Below, in pieces: positions 33,705 to 45,778 of a stretch of 64,000 nucleotides of DNA (its first letter is position 1; every line of letters starts with the position of its first letter). The position numbers and the translations under genes were made by a program. Source of the stretch: Perkinsus olseni (lineage: Eukaryota > Perkinsozoa > Perkinsida > Perkinsidae). Where the stretch lies: the NCBI GenBank assembly GCA_013115135.1, contig JABANP010000047.1:145781-209780 (forward strand), given 5' to 3'. The notes beneath the pieces are model-generated. The model was not told the DNA's origin. It did not search any database and worked only from the letters and a program-made list of their open reading frames with translations.

Positions 33705-34208
33705 CTACCTCGCTGACCTGTGGGACTCCTCCCTTCGCCGCTCTTCCTCCTTTTCTTTCCACTCATCACTGGCCTTGATACGAGTAGCATCCGCCTCCAG
33801 TCGATCGAGGTAGGCCAACCGCTCCTTCGGCGGTTCCTGATGCTCTGGGGCCCCTCCTGACAGAGCTGCTGGCAGCCGAATGGCGCATTTCCTCCCACTC
33901 ACCAATCCTCGCCTCAGCCGGTGCGGAAGGTGAGGTAGATCTTCCAGCGAAGTGATGGTATGCTAAGTACCCTACTATACCGCAGAGAATGATACTTATA
34001 GGTGATACTGAGGGCAGCCACCGAGCACCTTCACGGCTTGGCTTGGACGGCGTCCCTGAAGTCACAAATAGTGATAGTGACGGCGGGAGAGGGAAGACCA
34101 CCGAAACCCACCTTCTTCAAGCGGCTCACCATCACCACCCTCCTCGGGAACAATTCCCTCCTCGGCAAGCTGACGATAAGTACAGTAGCTGAGGTCGAAG
34201 GTCATCAT
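33705..34208 (-). CDS. Small single-pass membrane protein with charged C-terminal helix
   Basis: Three exons that join perfectly in phase over a 56-nt intron (about 34055-34110) and a 46-nt intron (33857-33902). The roughly 130-residue product starts MMTFDLSYCTYRQLAEEG, has one hydrophobic segment (ISIILCGIVGYLAYHHFAG) and a strongly charged helix (KASDEWKEKEEERRREES) before the stop at 33705. The short N-terminus, single helix and charged tail resemble small ER or mitochondrial tail proteins, but I recognise no family. Confidence 0.65.
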
Positions 34209-34363
34209 TGCGGCCTACCTCGGAGGCGAGGCACTCTATACTGTGCATCCCGCTGAGCTTCAGTAGCCGTTGCTCGCCACCTTGCTGGGGTAGGGGTAAC
34301 GCCGGCACAACCCCTGGCAACAGCCCTACCATCCCCAATCGGCCTGCCACCGTCTACCTACCT

Positions 34364-37300
34364 TCAGGCTTCTCTTCTGTGGCGAGGGAATCCACCGGGA
34401 CACACTCCGCTGGTGATGAAGGAGGGTAGTGGAGGCAGCGGCCAGGGGGGCAAAGGTGCTGTAATTCTTGCCCTGATACCGAGAGAGAATCCGTGCCGAT
34501 GCAGCTGCCTGCGATATGTGGCCCTACCTTGGCTAGAGAATGCGAACTCCTTGCCGAGGCAACAGCAGCTGCCAGCGAGGGCGGCGCTCCACACAATAAG
34601 CACTTTCATTATTAAAGAGTCAAAAACTGACGGCCAAGGACGAGTGCAGCGCGTCACGGAATGGCCCAGCCCAGTCGCGTTTTCGGGAGCATAGACGAAT
34701 GGCGGTGTTCCTGCTGAACCTTCCCCTTCTGCCCCACACACAACGCCCCCTCTCCGCGGAAAAGTCTGCTGCATTACACTTACGTGTCTAATTGAAATCC
34801 CCAGTGATTTCCCAGCCCGAAGCTCCATCGTTCCCGGTTTAAATAGCATCTTCATTTCCTCCAAAGTCAAGCTTCGACCCTCGTCCTTCTGTAGGGCGGC
34901 CGCGTCGCTTGCGTCAAAGGCCATATTAGTGAGCCGACTCTTGCCAGCTTGAAGACTCATGATTCGCTGATCGATAGAGTCCCGTACGACGAAGCGATAG
35001 ATCCTGACGGTGTGTTGCTGGCCCAGGCGATGCACTCTCATCATGGCCTGCTCCTCCACAGCAGGGTTCCACCAAAGGTCGAGCAAGTACAGGGTCCGAC
35101 CGGCGGTGAGGTTGAGGCCGACACCGCCAGCTCGCAAAGATACCAACAACACTTTCCCTTGTGTCGCGCTGTCCCCCTCATCCTCAGGCTCCGATACTTC
35201 GACATCATCACAGGCGTCCAGATGATTGGGCAACACCGCGGCGAAGTCCTTCTGGGAGCTCCTGTGGTTGAACCATGCCACGTTGTTCTGGCGTTCATTC
35301 TGATTCTGCTTGCCCGTGATGAGCCTGTAAGGGACTTGGTTGACGTCAAGCATATGTGAGATCATCCACAGGTAGGAAGTCCATTGAGAGAAGACCACCA
35401 CGTTCCATCCACGACGAACGTCCCTCTTCACGTACCGCAACAACTTCATCATCTTAGAACTCAAACGGAATTTGTATTCGACCCCTCGCTGCTCCTGGTT
35501 GGTGGCCTGCTCATCGTCCGACTGCGTAACAGCATTGACCATCGCCTGCGTTGGTATGACCTGCAGGGACTCCACCGAGACCGGGGCCCGGCATACAGGA
35601 CAAGAGCCGGCCCGCTTGATGCAAGCATTGGCGCATGGTTGACACATCGTGTGACCGCACACCGTCAGGACAGGCTGCTTCTTCACGTTATCGCTGGTCA
35701 GAGCTTCCAGACAGATGACGCACTCCGGCAGGGACTCGGATATTTTCAAGTCGTCTATGACTTTCTTCAGGTAATCCTTCCGGTGGGGAGACGTATCCTT
35801 CGGGCCACCCATGAGTCGATCATATAGCTCGTCAAGATTCTCTGCCATGCCGGAGTCATCTTCAAGGCGAGCGCTATTATCTTCATCATCTACCGGCACC
35901 CTGCCCATGACCTGTCCAGAAAGAAAGATTCAAGACGCGGCGAAGAGGCGATACCATCAATAGAGCATTAGATTGATGCATTGAGACCTTCTTCTCTGAT
36001 GACGTGTTATCGTCCCAAGAGCATCATCCACCTCCGCGACGGAGTCCTCACCTTGGCGAGTCTCGGTGGTAGACAGAGAATCGGGTGGCAAAGGGCCTGG
36101 CGGAGCCTCAGGATGAGGTTGAGTATCTATTAGCTACATACGGATGACGACTACGGATGGCTGGTGCTTACCTTCATCCGGTGTAGAGTCTCCGAGCGTT
36201 CGATGAAGCTGTTGAATTCTAGATGACTTCGCCAGAAGAGATGGGTATAAATCTCCTCCTCCTCAGCGGCAAGAGGAATCTCTAGGGTGCGCACCAGCTG
36301 ACACACAGAAGATAGTTCTTCTCTTTTCTCTGGTTCCAACATTGGTCGCTAGAGGTGTCAGAAAAGACGCTGATGAAGAGCCATCGGCGGTCCCACCTTG
36401 TCCGGCATCTGCACTAATGGTTGTCCATCGGAATCTTTGGTCTCCTTGGTCCTCCTTATCATTATACGAGATAGCATGTTATGCAACGCCGCGCGGCCTG
36501 CTTGATCTCCCTCCTTTACGGGATCCACTATATGCCTCTTGAAGAAGGCGAAGGACGACCATGGCTCGACGTGGAGAAACTGATTAGGAAGAGGCATTGC
36601 CTTCTTGATACGTACCCCGGATGGAGGGTAGTCGTCGGAATTCCCTCGCCGCCGAAGTTCACGAGGACGGTGAAGGGTCCCCCCTACCTGTATTATCGGG
36701 AAGAGGTCTTCTAGAGTGTTCTGCACAGGAGTGCCTGCAGGCTACAGCTAACCCAAGCATATGGCGACGGCCACTGATAGGGAGCTCACCCGACAAGCAC
36801 CAGAGACGATTTCCATGCAGGCACGTCCGCACTACTCGTGATATCGCGGTCACTCGGGACTTGATCAGATGACACTCATCCAGTACTATACGACGCCATC
36901 GGATGTGCTGAGCGAAAGACAATATACCAAGAGGGCAGGCACGTCGCGGAAGGGACTGCTCACTTTCATAATGTCGGGCCCGTCTCGAGTGACGACTCCG
37001 TAGGTGGTCATGACCAGGCCGGCTCTGTCCGCAGCGGCGACAAGCTCCTCGGGACTTCGTATTCTCTCGTTGCCGTAATACTGGAAGGGCTTACCTGTAG
37101 ATTATCAATGGTCATCGATCAAGAACCCCCGAAGTGCTCCGATACATTCCAATGCAGTCGAAACGAGGAGGACTAAAGAGGCGTAAGAACTCGAGAGACA
37201 TCAGAGTAGAGACAATCTTCATAGTACACAAGAAAGGTACTAGATATCGTCAACATCAGCATATCAGTTTCCCCAAGGGAACAAAATTCTCATGTAGAAG

Positions 37301-40300
37301 GTAGTTGTGGGTATCAGCTTGCCATCAGCATCACTCCCCACCCGATTCAAAATAGGGCCCTGGGTTGACCAGGGTGCAATCAACAGCGATTCTACTAGTG
37401 CCGTGTAATGCAAAGTGGACGGAAGCCGCGGCATCGCATCGAGCCGTGCATATCCGGTATGATCGAATAGAAGACCGAATTCAGTCTGCAGCCTTGTAGT
37501 CCGCGCAGTTCCTGCACCTAACTACTGTCGTTGAGCACTTTCGACACTCCTTTTTGTGCTTCCTGCGCAGCGGGTACAAGCCTCTGCTGGCTTGCTGTGG
37601 AATCGCACTGGGCAATTGCCGGTGATGTGTCCTAGACTGGTGCAGTAGTAGCAGATGGTAACGTCTTGCCCGAAGGTCCTGCGGCGGAGGACCGCTCACA
37701 CGGTTCGAAGCGATTATTCTTCGACCTTCTTAGACCTTCTGGCCCCACCGAGTGTTCTTAGACCTTCCGGCCCCACCGAGTGCCATGGAGGACCATACCC
37801 CCAGGAGGCTGCGAGGCTATCCTCTGAGGATGATTCTCAGGTAGGCTCCTGTAGAATATGCATTCAGCTGGCTCCGAAATAACTTTCGGTTTCTGCCCCG
37901 CCCGCTCGAAACTTGCCCCTATTTTGCAATGGATGACAAAGAAAGAACAGCAACTGGCCTCGCTTCCTCCCGCGGACTCGGGAACGACATGTTTCACGGC
38001 ACAACGGGAAGCACCACTATGGGACTTCTGCTCATACAAACCTTATATCATGCAGAGACTAGCTCAGATGATTTTTGTCGTGTATAAAAAGCGGCTACTA
38101 GAATTTCGCGTCTGAGCACGATCCGTGCCGCACAAGGACTGCCATGATGCAGCCCACCCTACCGAATGTCTTCGAGTCTCCCATATGCTCCACCGCTTCA
38201 CTCTGCCATTGATTCAATAGCGAGAGAGGGAAAACGATGAGTGTGGCCTTGGTGCTCAGCCGACAGGGACTCGAAGTTTCCTGAGAAGATCTTCGGTCGA
38301 ATGATTCGACTCGAATCCTTGGACGTGCGAGTAGACGCCCATGTGACGATGACGATGGTCGAGCGAGCGAAGATCCTCATCGTGGGGTAGCTTGCAGGGC
38401 TAGCCTCTTACCTTTCCAGAGACTCGGGGTTGCACTTCCACACCTTGATCTAGCAGCCACCGATCCGTTGCGATAAGTGATAAGGCCATTATGGTCTTCC
38501 CGAGGCCCATCTCACCAGCTAGTATCCCGCCCAGGCAATCCGGCGCTGCGCCAGGGAACTCCACAGAAGCCTCTGCCCTCGACGCATGCAAGTATAGCCT
38601 GGCATTGAGTGGACTGGAGGCTGATCTGGGTGACACGTCGCTAAGGCTCTACTTCGTGTTAGGATCCTTGGTCGGAAACTCAGCCCAGGAAGGATGCAGT
38701 GTGACTTCCGACTTCTCAACCTCAGCGGTCTCATGCGCATCTACAGTGTGACGAGCTGGCGAGCGTGGAGAAGGCTCTGACATACCGACTGCATCCGCAT
38801 ACAGGGCGATCGCTTCCTCAGGAAGGCCGCCACACTCTGCTGGCCACTCTCGCTTCATCATCCATCCGAGAGCTTGTGCCTGCCAACGACAAGGTTGCAC
38901 TACTCGCCAGACACCATATTCTACTTGGTAGGGTTTCAGCTCACACGCCATCACTCCTGATGGAGGGTACATCCCCGGTAAATTCAATCGTGCCAAGTAC
39001 TCAGTAGAGCCATCTCTAGTCTTGAGAACCTTTGAGGGCATGAGGATAGTCTACCTTGATACAACCCCATTGCGTTCTTATCGGAAGCACAACTATCACT
39101 CTGGGCCATGGACGATTTCCTCGCCAAGATGACACAGGCGAGCTCACTTCCTGCATTTGCGCGGACATCTCGCCCTCAGCCTCATCAACCTCCTCATCCT
39201 CAGTCCCTTCCCCGGAAGGGGACGCTAACGACTCCGTCTCAGGTGACGATGCGGCCTTAGCGTCACCTATGTTCCAACTTGCCTGAAAATAACGACATCA
39301 TCTACCATCTCCCACCGTCTCCCAAGGCCTTACAGCTCTCGTTGGCTTCAAGGCAAGGCATTCGCCATCGGTGAGCAGCGACCACCAGCAATCCCTGAGC
39401 TTATCATAGACGCCCTCCTGGTCAGCTGCCACTTCGAAATATCTCGCGAGATGCCTCCTATCGGTAGTAGCCTTCAGCCCGTGACTATCCACCATGACCG
39501 TCAAGGTGATGGGTATGTTGTCGCCCATCCGTACAGGGCCGCCGATGACCCCGGCATACGCTGCCAGGGCGCCTACTCTAGCTGTCACTGACAGCCCCAG
39601 ATCCAGCATCACCAAGGGCGATAGAACTTGCGCGATCGACCCAGGCAAATTTCCAACCTCATTGCTGGGAGGACTCAGCTGAGGCTGACTGAGACGGGCT
39701 ATGGCAGTCCCTCGGAGTACCCGGTCCCCGAGATTCACCGTCTTTCTTCTGCCACCCGTTCGTCGGACTCCTTTCGGCTCCTTGAAAGTGCAGGTCAAAT
39801 TTAATGCCTTACCGGGCTTCATTCTATTCTCGCCCGCCGACATCGGTCGGGTGCACATACAGAAAGTATTGATTTCTCCCAATACAATCCCTGTGCTCTT
39901 CGGCTCCGATAAAAGATTCTCTCCAGAGTTTCCGCTCGAAACGGGACTGCGTGGGCTGGATGCCTCGCCCCTCATCCACCTCAGTAGATCCACGGGTTTC
40001 CGCTCACTACTACTGCTGGATGATTCGAGAAAAATTCTTCCCGGTCTTTTCGCTCCGCTGACTGCCGGCTCCGTGAATTCGGCTCCGATATTCTCCGAAT
40101 ACTCTCCGAGCCACTGTGACGCGCTCTCATCACGTACTGCGCGACCTTCTCGGAATCGATCTGATCGACAACTTGGAGAATCCACCGGGCTCTCGCTAGT
40201 GAGGACCGCAATGCTATCACAAAATAGTGGCCTTGCGAGTAATGTGAATCGAAGTTCGATTATCGAATTCTGAGATCTATGCTCATAACGACTCATCCAC

Positions 40301-40588
40301 TCAGTGAAGAGCTAGAGGTGTCAGAAAGTTCATCTCAAGCTATAGCCCGACGCAGGACGTATCACACCAGCCACACTTCACCTGGGCGAAATATAAATCA
40401 ACTGCCTTTTCCAGGTTGCCCTTGGCGGCGCTCAGTAAGTCCTGTAGTCTCTCCTCAGATGGACTGTTGCCCACCAGACTTCTAAACATCGCTATAGTCT
40501 CCGAGTCCACGCCACCCGCTACACGGAGCCGCTTAGTTGGGGGCTGGGATGACGATGAGGAGGAGGAAGAGGAAGAGGAAGAGCTCAT
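34364..40588 (-). CDS. RAD5/HLTF-like SNF2 translocase with RING finger (post-replication repair)
   Basis: About 6 kb, multi-exon. ATG 40588 begins a poly-Ser tract followed by a UBA/CUE-like helix bundle (FRSLVGNSPSEERLQDLL), as in plant RAD5A. Next comes a HIRAN-like domain (39350-39700; LPGSIAQVLSPLV and GDNIPITLTVMV). The SNF2 motor has CELKPYQ, Walker A GEMGLGKT (near 38490), motif Ia ATLIVFPLSLLNQWQ, DEAH-box variant DECH (near 36880), a SGTPVQNTLEDL motif, a C3HC4 RING (CVICLEAL...CGHTMC...CPVC, near 35600-35740), then the second RecA lobe with SLRAGGVGLNLT and HRLGQQ. RAD5/HLTF proteins polyubiquitinate PCNA and remodel stalled forks. Most introns are short (45, 48, 70 nt); one exceeds 1 kb and holds a retroelement relic. 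The C-terminal end after about 34850 is uncertain: a strong GTAAGT donor near 34780 suggests a further intron. Confidence 0.88.
36349..36362 (-). repeat. Intronic repeat, family III (sense, at the acceptor)
   Basis: TCTGACACCTCTAG forms the last 14 nt of a 48-nt intron of the RAD5-like gene, where CTGAC would be a branch site 8 nt from the AG. Confidence 0.65.
37480..37800 (-). mobile_element. Degenerate retroelement zinc-knuckle ORF in a RAD5 intron
   Basis: On the minus strand, a CCHC knuckle CYYCTSLGHITGNC (37612-37654) is followed by CTRCAG and, one frame over, KECRKC and RCRNC. Such serial CxxC knuckles are typical of gag/ORF1 proteins of LTR and non-LTR retroelements. The frame change and short length mark it as a relic. 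It lies in the largest intron (about 1 kb) of the RAD5-like gene, on the same strand. Confidence 0.6.
37727..37782. repeat. Two-unit 28-bp tandem repeat
   Basis: TTCTTAGACCTTCYGGCCCC plus ACCGAGTG occurs twice head to tail with a single difference, next to the retroelement relic. Confidence 0.8.
40312..40325 (-). repeat. Intronic repeat, family III (sense, at the acceptor)
   Basis: TCTGACACCTCTAG ends the 70-nt first intron (40312-40381) of the RAD5-like gene, identical to the motif at 36349 in the same gene. Confidence 0.65.
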
Positions 40589-40696
40589 GGCACACGCTGC
40601 CTCGAGTATATAAACCACCCCGCAGCCCTGTGACAAGCCCGAAGCACTGAACTCGGCAACATCAGAGCCTATCTCCGACCGAAACATGTTGTATCA

Positions 40697-41049
40697 TCAG
40701 CGCTTACGGAAGAGTATCATAAACTCAAACATGGTGAGAGCTCCCACCATGATCGATCCTTGCACTATGTTGCCACTCTGCCCCCTTAGCGTTCGGTACC
40801 GTACGCACTGGACGAGGGCCGTCCCTAGTCCCCCGAGGACGCCTGAAATGGTTCAATTCCGTCACCCCGCGACGTGCGGCCGTCCAGAGTACTACATCCG
40901 CCAGCAAACCATTTAGTCCATCTCTTGTAGCGTTCCCTCCTAGCGAACCCCATCCGAGGACCCGATCCACCTCGCCCTAGTGCTGCCTCCTCCTTCTCCC
41001 ACATGCCCTCCGGCAGCTTGTAGCCTGCCGATTGCTCATAAAACGGCAT
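40697..41049 (-). CDS. Small two-helix membrane protein, possibly mitochondrial
   Basis: ATG 41049; one 53-nt intron (about 40848-40900) joins two exons in frame. The N-terminal part is hydrophilic (KLPEGMWEKEEAALG) and basic (RRERYKRWTKWFAGG). Two moderately hydrophobic segments follow (GVLGGLGTALVQCV and IMVGALTMFEFMILF), then a basic end FRKR. The layout is reminiscent of COX20-type assembly factors but without the diagnostic residues I would need, so it stays unnamed. It ends only about 110 bp upstream of the RAD5-like start, on the same strand. Confidence 0.6.
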
Positions 41050-42626
41050 ACTACTAGAGGGAAGATCATCGTCATTGTTAAAGCAGTCGCCTTCGACCGC
41101 AGGGGCCCGCCTTGAATAGAGGCGTTGTCGTTGCTCGTACTACCAAATACTCGTTACTCAGAGCTCCTCGGGTAAGCTACTCAGAGTAACGATCTTTTAC
41201 GCGTGCCCATACGACTTCGCTCTACCGTAAAGTGCTCACGGGAAGTACCCGGCGGTATTAATATTACATGGGGCTTGGCTGAAGCACAAGCATGCTCTAC
41301 GCACGGCAAGACCGTTGGTTGTCAATCATGACTAATGAGCAATCACCCTGCGCATCACCCCAGAGAACTACAAGTACGGCATGCGTATGGCCAAACTAGG
41401 ATTTCTGCAATGGACTAATTGCGATAATTTCCCGGACTCAACTCTCCTAACCAATTCGGTTTTCCATACAACACGAGTGCACCACAATCTGTGCAGCACG
41501 CATGCACATGCCCAGGTTTGGTGATATTTCCCTGGAGCCCTGCCGAACTCAACAAAACCGAGAACACCAGTCTTCTGAAAATCGGGAGCGCCTTCCGATA
41601 CAGGCCTACTGACGAAAATCGTCCGGAGAGCGTTCGATAAGGATATTTTACGAGCAAGTGAGCGGCCAGAGGCGGTCAGAGCCTACGGTGCAAATTTGGT
41701 GCCTTTTTTTCGAGTGGGATTGAAAAATCAACTCACAGTATGCCGGCAGATACCAGATTTTCGACAACTCGTCTTGATCTCGTCGATCTCCCCTCGAAAC
41801 TCTCCGGGATCGAGAAGTCAAGACTCTCTCGAATTCTCGGGTCGCAATAGATGTGCCGCGTCGCGGTGACCGCGAGGAGTACCCAGTCAAACCGGGGAAG
41901 TCTCCTCCCAGAAGCAACCTAAACGTGCGAAAAAACTTCATAACATCGAGTTGCTATTGTTCATCGCAGATAACCTTACCTAGTTCCCTTTGGCGCTGGC
42001 TGAGCGACTCTCAATGAGAGTCCGGGGCCTGGGGGCATGGTACCTACACAGAAGCGAGAGCGGCGGATGGAACCTAGTGTTCAGGGTATCAGTCAACGGG
42101 ACTATGGCGTGTTAGGCATTCGCGATGACAGCCCTCGCTTGCTGCTACAGTAGTTCAAAATCATAATTGTTGACCAGATAATCCACCAGGAAACTCCAAG
42201 GGCTCTAACCTGGAGTCTTTGCTTCCGGCTACTCAACAATTTTTCCGGTATCGACGATAACGGTGCTCACTACATACGCAGGAGTCCCCCACAGCCGGGT
42301 TGTCCATTGAACCTGAATCAGAGCCCGCTTAGTCCACTAAGCCTTAGTGGACTTCTCATACTTGAAGACCATCTAATACAGCGGTTCTCACGTGAACATA
42401 CTGTCAGTGCTAGGCTAGTTAGGCGCGTCAGATGTTTCTGTTAGTCATCGCATCGCTGAGTGATGGACTTGAAGCATCGAACCGATGCCTGTCTCTCTTC
42501 CGAGAACTGAACACTTGTCCGCAGAAACAAAGCCACAGTTCAAGCTGGGCTGCAAAGCTCAAGTGGCTAGGTCTGGCAATAGCAGGCCAATACTCAGTGA
42601 GAATTGGTGAACAAAGGACAAATAAA
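41050..42626. other. About 1.6 kb without a supported gene
   Basis: Two minus-strand ORFs (41415-41657 and 41648-41941) have no domain and low coding character. The region contains the 23-nt perfect palindrome at 42331-42353. Nothing else recognised. Confidence 0.4.
42331..42353. repeat. Perfect 11+1+11 palindrome
   Basis: AGTCCACTAAG, a single central C, then the exact reverse complement. It is in intergenic DNA. Confidence 0.85.
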
Positions 42627-44221
42627 TTATTTCACTGGTTGATACGCGTAGGACCTCAATAAAAGCACAGATACAACAAACAAAACGATGCAACCGCTCA
42701 GCCACAGAAGCGCCTCATCTAGCGGCCCGCCTAGCTGGCATGGGTACAGTGGATGGTCGAAAAGTCGAGAGCCACATATCGTGTTCGTTAAGGCACTGTA
42801 CGCAGCGAAGCACATGGCGAAAGTGATGCGGAGGCACCATCGTCCAGACCCGATCGGGCTCCCAACTAGTAGCAAGCTTGTGTCCTACGAGTAACATGAA
42901 GGGAGCACGGAGGGCCATCATCATGTTTGGGATGATCGAACAACGGAAGTTCCAGAGCTCTGCGAGTACAGGACTGGGCACAGAGTAATGATCTGAACTA
43001 CTTGACGGAGTCCAGGGTAAACTTCTAACATTGCTGAATCCAGGCGCCACCGCGGGTTGCAAAGGGATTAAAGGCATAATATGACGGTCAATATTGAGCA
43101 TAGAATGTAGAGTAGTTGCAACAGCTAGAATTGTATAAGGTGCGCACATGAGTCGAAGAGACGACCTGCAGAACAACCAGCTTGGGATCTGATTCTCGCT
43201 GCCTTCACCCAACCACAGGCCTCTTACGACTTCCGCGAACCTTGCTTCTGAGCCATACATGCCAGTAATGCGCCGCTTCAGGGTGTTGTGGTCCGCTGAT
43301 GATGAGCACTTAGATCGGCGAACGCTAAAGCTCTTCACTCCGGAACGAGACCTCTGCCAATCCTCACCGCATCGGAAGGCTCCCAGCCCTATTGATGAAA
43401 GCTGAAGCCAGTCCCAGGGCATATCCGGACAACATGTTTAGCTCGTCCCTCCCGAATATATACCTCTCCAGGCGCTGAGTGAGAATACTCAACCACTGCA
43501 AAAGCATCAGTGACACACAGAGCTTAATATGGTTCATATTAACCAAGATAACATCTTCCTTCTTGTGAGTCCGCAGGAAGACGGCCAGCTCATAGACACA
43601 CCAGAGGCGCTCGAGGTAATCAGGAGACCAGAGTATCAATAACTTGTTCGATACATGAAGATAGTCTGCTAGCCTCGATATACCATAGGACTTGGCAATG
43701 GGGTCATTCTGTGGTATACAACATTTGTCGAGAAATACCATCGTATTACGATGCTTGAATAACGGAATAATGAAAAGAGCAAGTAGAAATGATACAAAAC
43801 CGCAGAGAAGCACAATTATCTCGAAACGCAGTTGACAAAACTCTGCGGAGCTGAGGAGGTAGGCTCCTAATAGAGAACATAACAACATCACCACGTAAGT
43901 CGATGGACTACCGCAACAGATAAACAGAGCCATATGCTTCCAAAAGCCACCCGCTGACCACGAGTGGCTCAAGAAAATGTCGATTGACTTGACCGGAGCG
44001 GATGCAGAGTGTGCATTGACGTGACTCTCCGCATTACGAAGGAAGGATGCATCTCGCATGATGGTGGATAAGGGACAACCTCGTAGGCGAGCATCAATCA
44101 ATCCCACCACCCGAGAGCTCGACGACGACGACGATGGTCTTCGACCGTTGACAGCGGAACGCGTAGACATTTGCCAATATCCAGGACAGGCCTGAGAACA
44201 CGAATTGGACCCCAGTAGCAT
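42627..44221 (-). CDS. TIR-like-fold membrane protein (SHSW...FLDKCCI...RLWCVYE)
   Basis: ATG 44221 opens a Ser-rich N-terminus, then IDIFLSHSWS, two hydrophobic segments (YVVMLLCSLLGAYLL and IIVLLCGFVSFLLALFIIPLF), and NTMVFLDKCCIPQNDPIAKS...LLILWSPDYLERLWCVYELAVF. The order SHSW strand, FLDK..I.Q, then RLWCVYE recalls TIR-related domains that I associate with alveolate and stramenopile membrane proteins, here interrupted by a helical hairpin. A 43-nt intron (near 43370-43328) leads to more hydrophobic exons, ending at 42627. The last junction near 42880-42900 is unresolved. TIR-fold proteins act in signalling or NAD cleavage; whether this one is catalytic cannot be told (I see no clear catalytic Glu context beyond VYE). 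Confidence 0.6.
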
Positions 44222-45392
44222 GGAATGGACCCTCCTCGAGCGGTCGTCTCCAAGCGTGTTACGAAGAAGGCGATCCGCTCAGGCTTGCACGCAAGTGCAA
44301 AGGACGTAGGTCAGCTTTCGTTTTTCAGCCGAATAATACGTCCACAAATCGTGTCAAAAAACTCGTAAGTATGAACTATAACAGCGGACCAAGGTGCCAC
44401 TACAGTATGATGAGGTCTTGAGCTCATAATGAAGGCCGACCTACGAGAAAACTCCCTCGGAGCAGTACTGGGGTGTTGGGATGGTGGGGACGCGGCGCTA
44501 GTGCCTCCGGGACAGCCTGTGACAGGAATTACTGGTCCCATCAATCACTTGCAAGATAAGCAGGATATAGCGGTCGCAAATATAAAGAGTTACTCTCTTC
44601 GAGAATAGCCGGGCGAGTAAGGAGCCCGTAATTGTGACTCGGGTGAGCAGCACAACCCTCAGCTCGAAGATCGGGTGGACGCTAGCACATAGCCACAGGG
44701 CAGAAGCGTCCCCAACCTGGTAGAATATGGGCTTACCAGAAGAATGCAGCAGGCAGAGTGATGTGACATCGCCAGAAGCGGTAGCCTAGAGGGCACTGAT
44801 GTTACATCAGTGATGTAATCACCTGTGCCAAGACTCTTGGCACTGTCAGTGACGGAATGTCAAGACCACTGCAGCCCCACTCGGTGTCGCCGAGCCTGTG
44901 AGCCCAACTGCCGTTACTATAGCGGCACTTCGGTAGTCCGAGGGTAACAGCATCGATCTGTACTCAACCTCCGCCCAATGAACGAGAGAGTTTCAAATGA
45001 TCGACCATCGACTGAATAACTATAGGATTCATCGTCGCAGTTCCCTCTGAGATTTCCATCTCACTACTGAGACGTTTCTAGTGTCAGTGCCCCGTCTCTT
45101 GATATGCCCGTATCGTGTTTGCCTCTCTGGGCGTGTGGTTCCACTCGGATCGATCCAGACGTTTGTGTTAGATTCCAAGCTCGAGACGGCGTCCCTGGGA
45201 CCCAGCTGCGGTGAGCACCCACAGAGGTGGGAAGAGAGGCACTCAGATCACTGGGCCAGCACGGTGCGCGGGTTCTGAATTAGAACTCCTAGGTATCACG
45301 GGGCGGCGACTAATCAGGCAATATTTGCTGATGACGGGAGTGTTCCGGAATGGCGCAGCCTTCAGCACTGACGCGGATAGCGGCGAAATGAC
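44222..45392. other. Intergenic region with clustered short hairpins
   Basis: Short ORFs only. One minus-strand ORF (44311-44544) could be a 5' exon of the TIR-like gene. Hairpin-forming sequence clusters at 44794-44843. Confidence 0.4.
44794..44843. repeat. Nested inverted repeats, possible structured RNA
   Basis: CACTGATG/CATCAGTG (44794-44813) overlaps TTACATCA-G-TGATGTAA (44802-44818). These are followed by GTGCCAAG-act-CTTGGCAC (44825-44843). The overlap allows alternative pairings. Confidence 0.5.
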
Positions 45393-45778
45393 CTACGCAG
45401 ATAGCCTACCGACACACTCGAGACTTCCTCGTCCCTCAACGTTTATTGATGCAGTGAACTCAAGACAGGTGATCTGTCCAGGGGCGCGATGATAGGCTAT
45501 TATCGTACCAGAGCCAACGGCAAGAATGGTACCCATAAACAGCGCACTCGGGCCAGCGTACTTCATACAGCCTCTCAACGTACCCGTCTGAACAGCATAA
45601 CCAGCGATGCCCGCCGAGGCACCGATGAGACCTGAGACGAAGTGCGCCGTCGCCTCCGCTGTCCATGAATATCATTACCTCCCTGCATGAACATCATACC
45701 CATCTGTCGGGCGTAGAAGCCAACCTTGCTCGGTTGGTGTATTTGATACTGCTGCTGCTGCTGGTGCGAGAAGCTCAT
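45393..45778 (-). CDS. ROMO1/Mgr2-like mitochondrial inner-membrane protein
   Basis: ATG 45778; a 47-nt intron joins in phase to give KVGFYARQMGMMFMQGG, then LIGASAGIAGYAV, TLRGCMKYAGPSALF and MGTILAVGSGTI. This matches the plan of ROMO1 (reactive oxygen species modulator) and yeast Mgr2: a short basic start, a Gly-rich helix, a loop with RG(M)K, and a second Gly-rich helix. These proteins sit at the TIM23 presequence translocase. The poly-Gln N-terminus and the 33-residue C-terminal extension after AYHRAPG are unusual; the latter may reflect a missed intron. Confidence 0.6.

Noticed and set aside
41415..41941. Two minus-strand ORFs as genes
   Set aside because: No domain, overlapping frames, and composition unlike the neighbouring genes.
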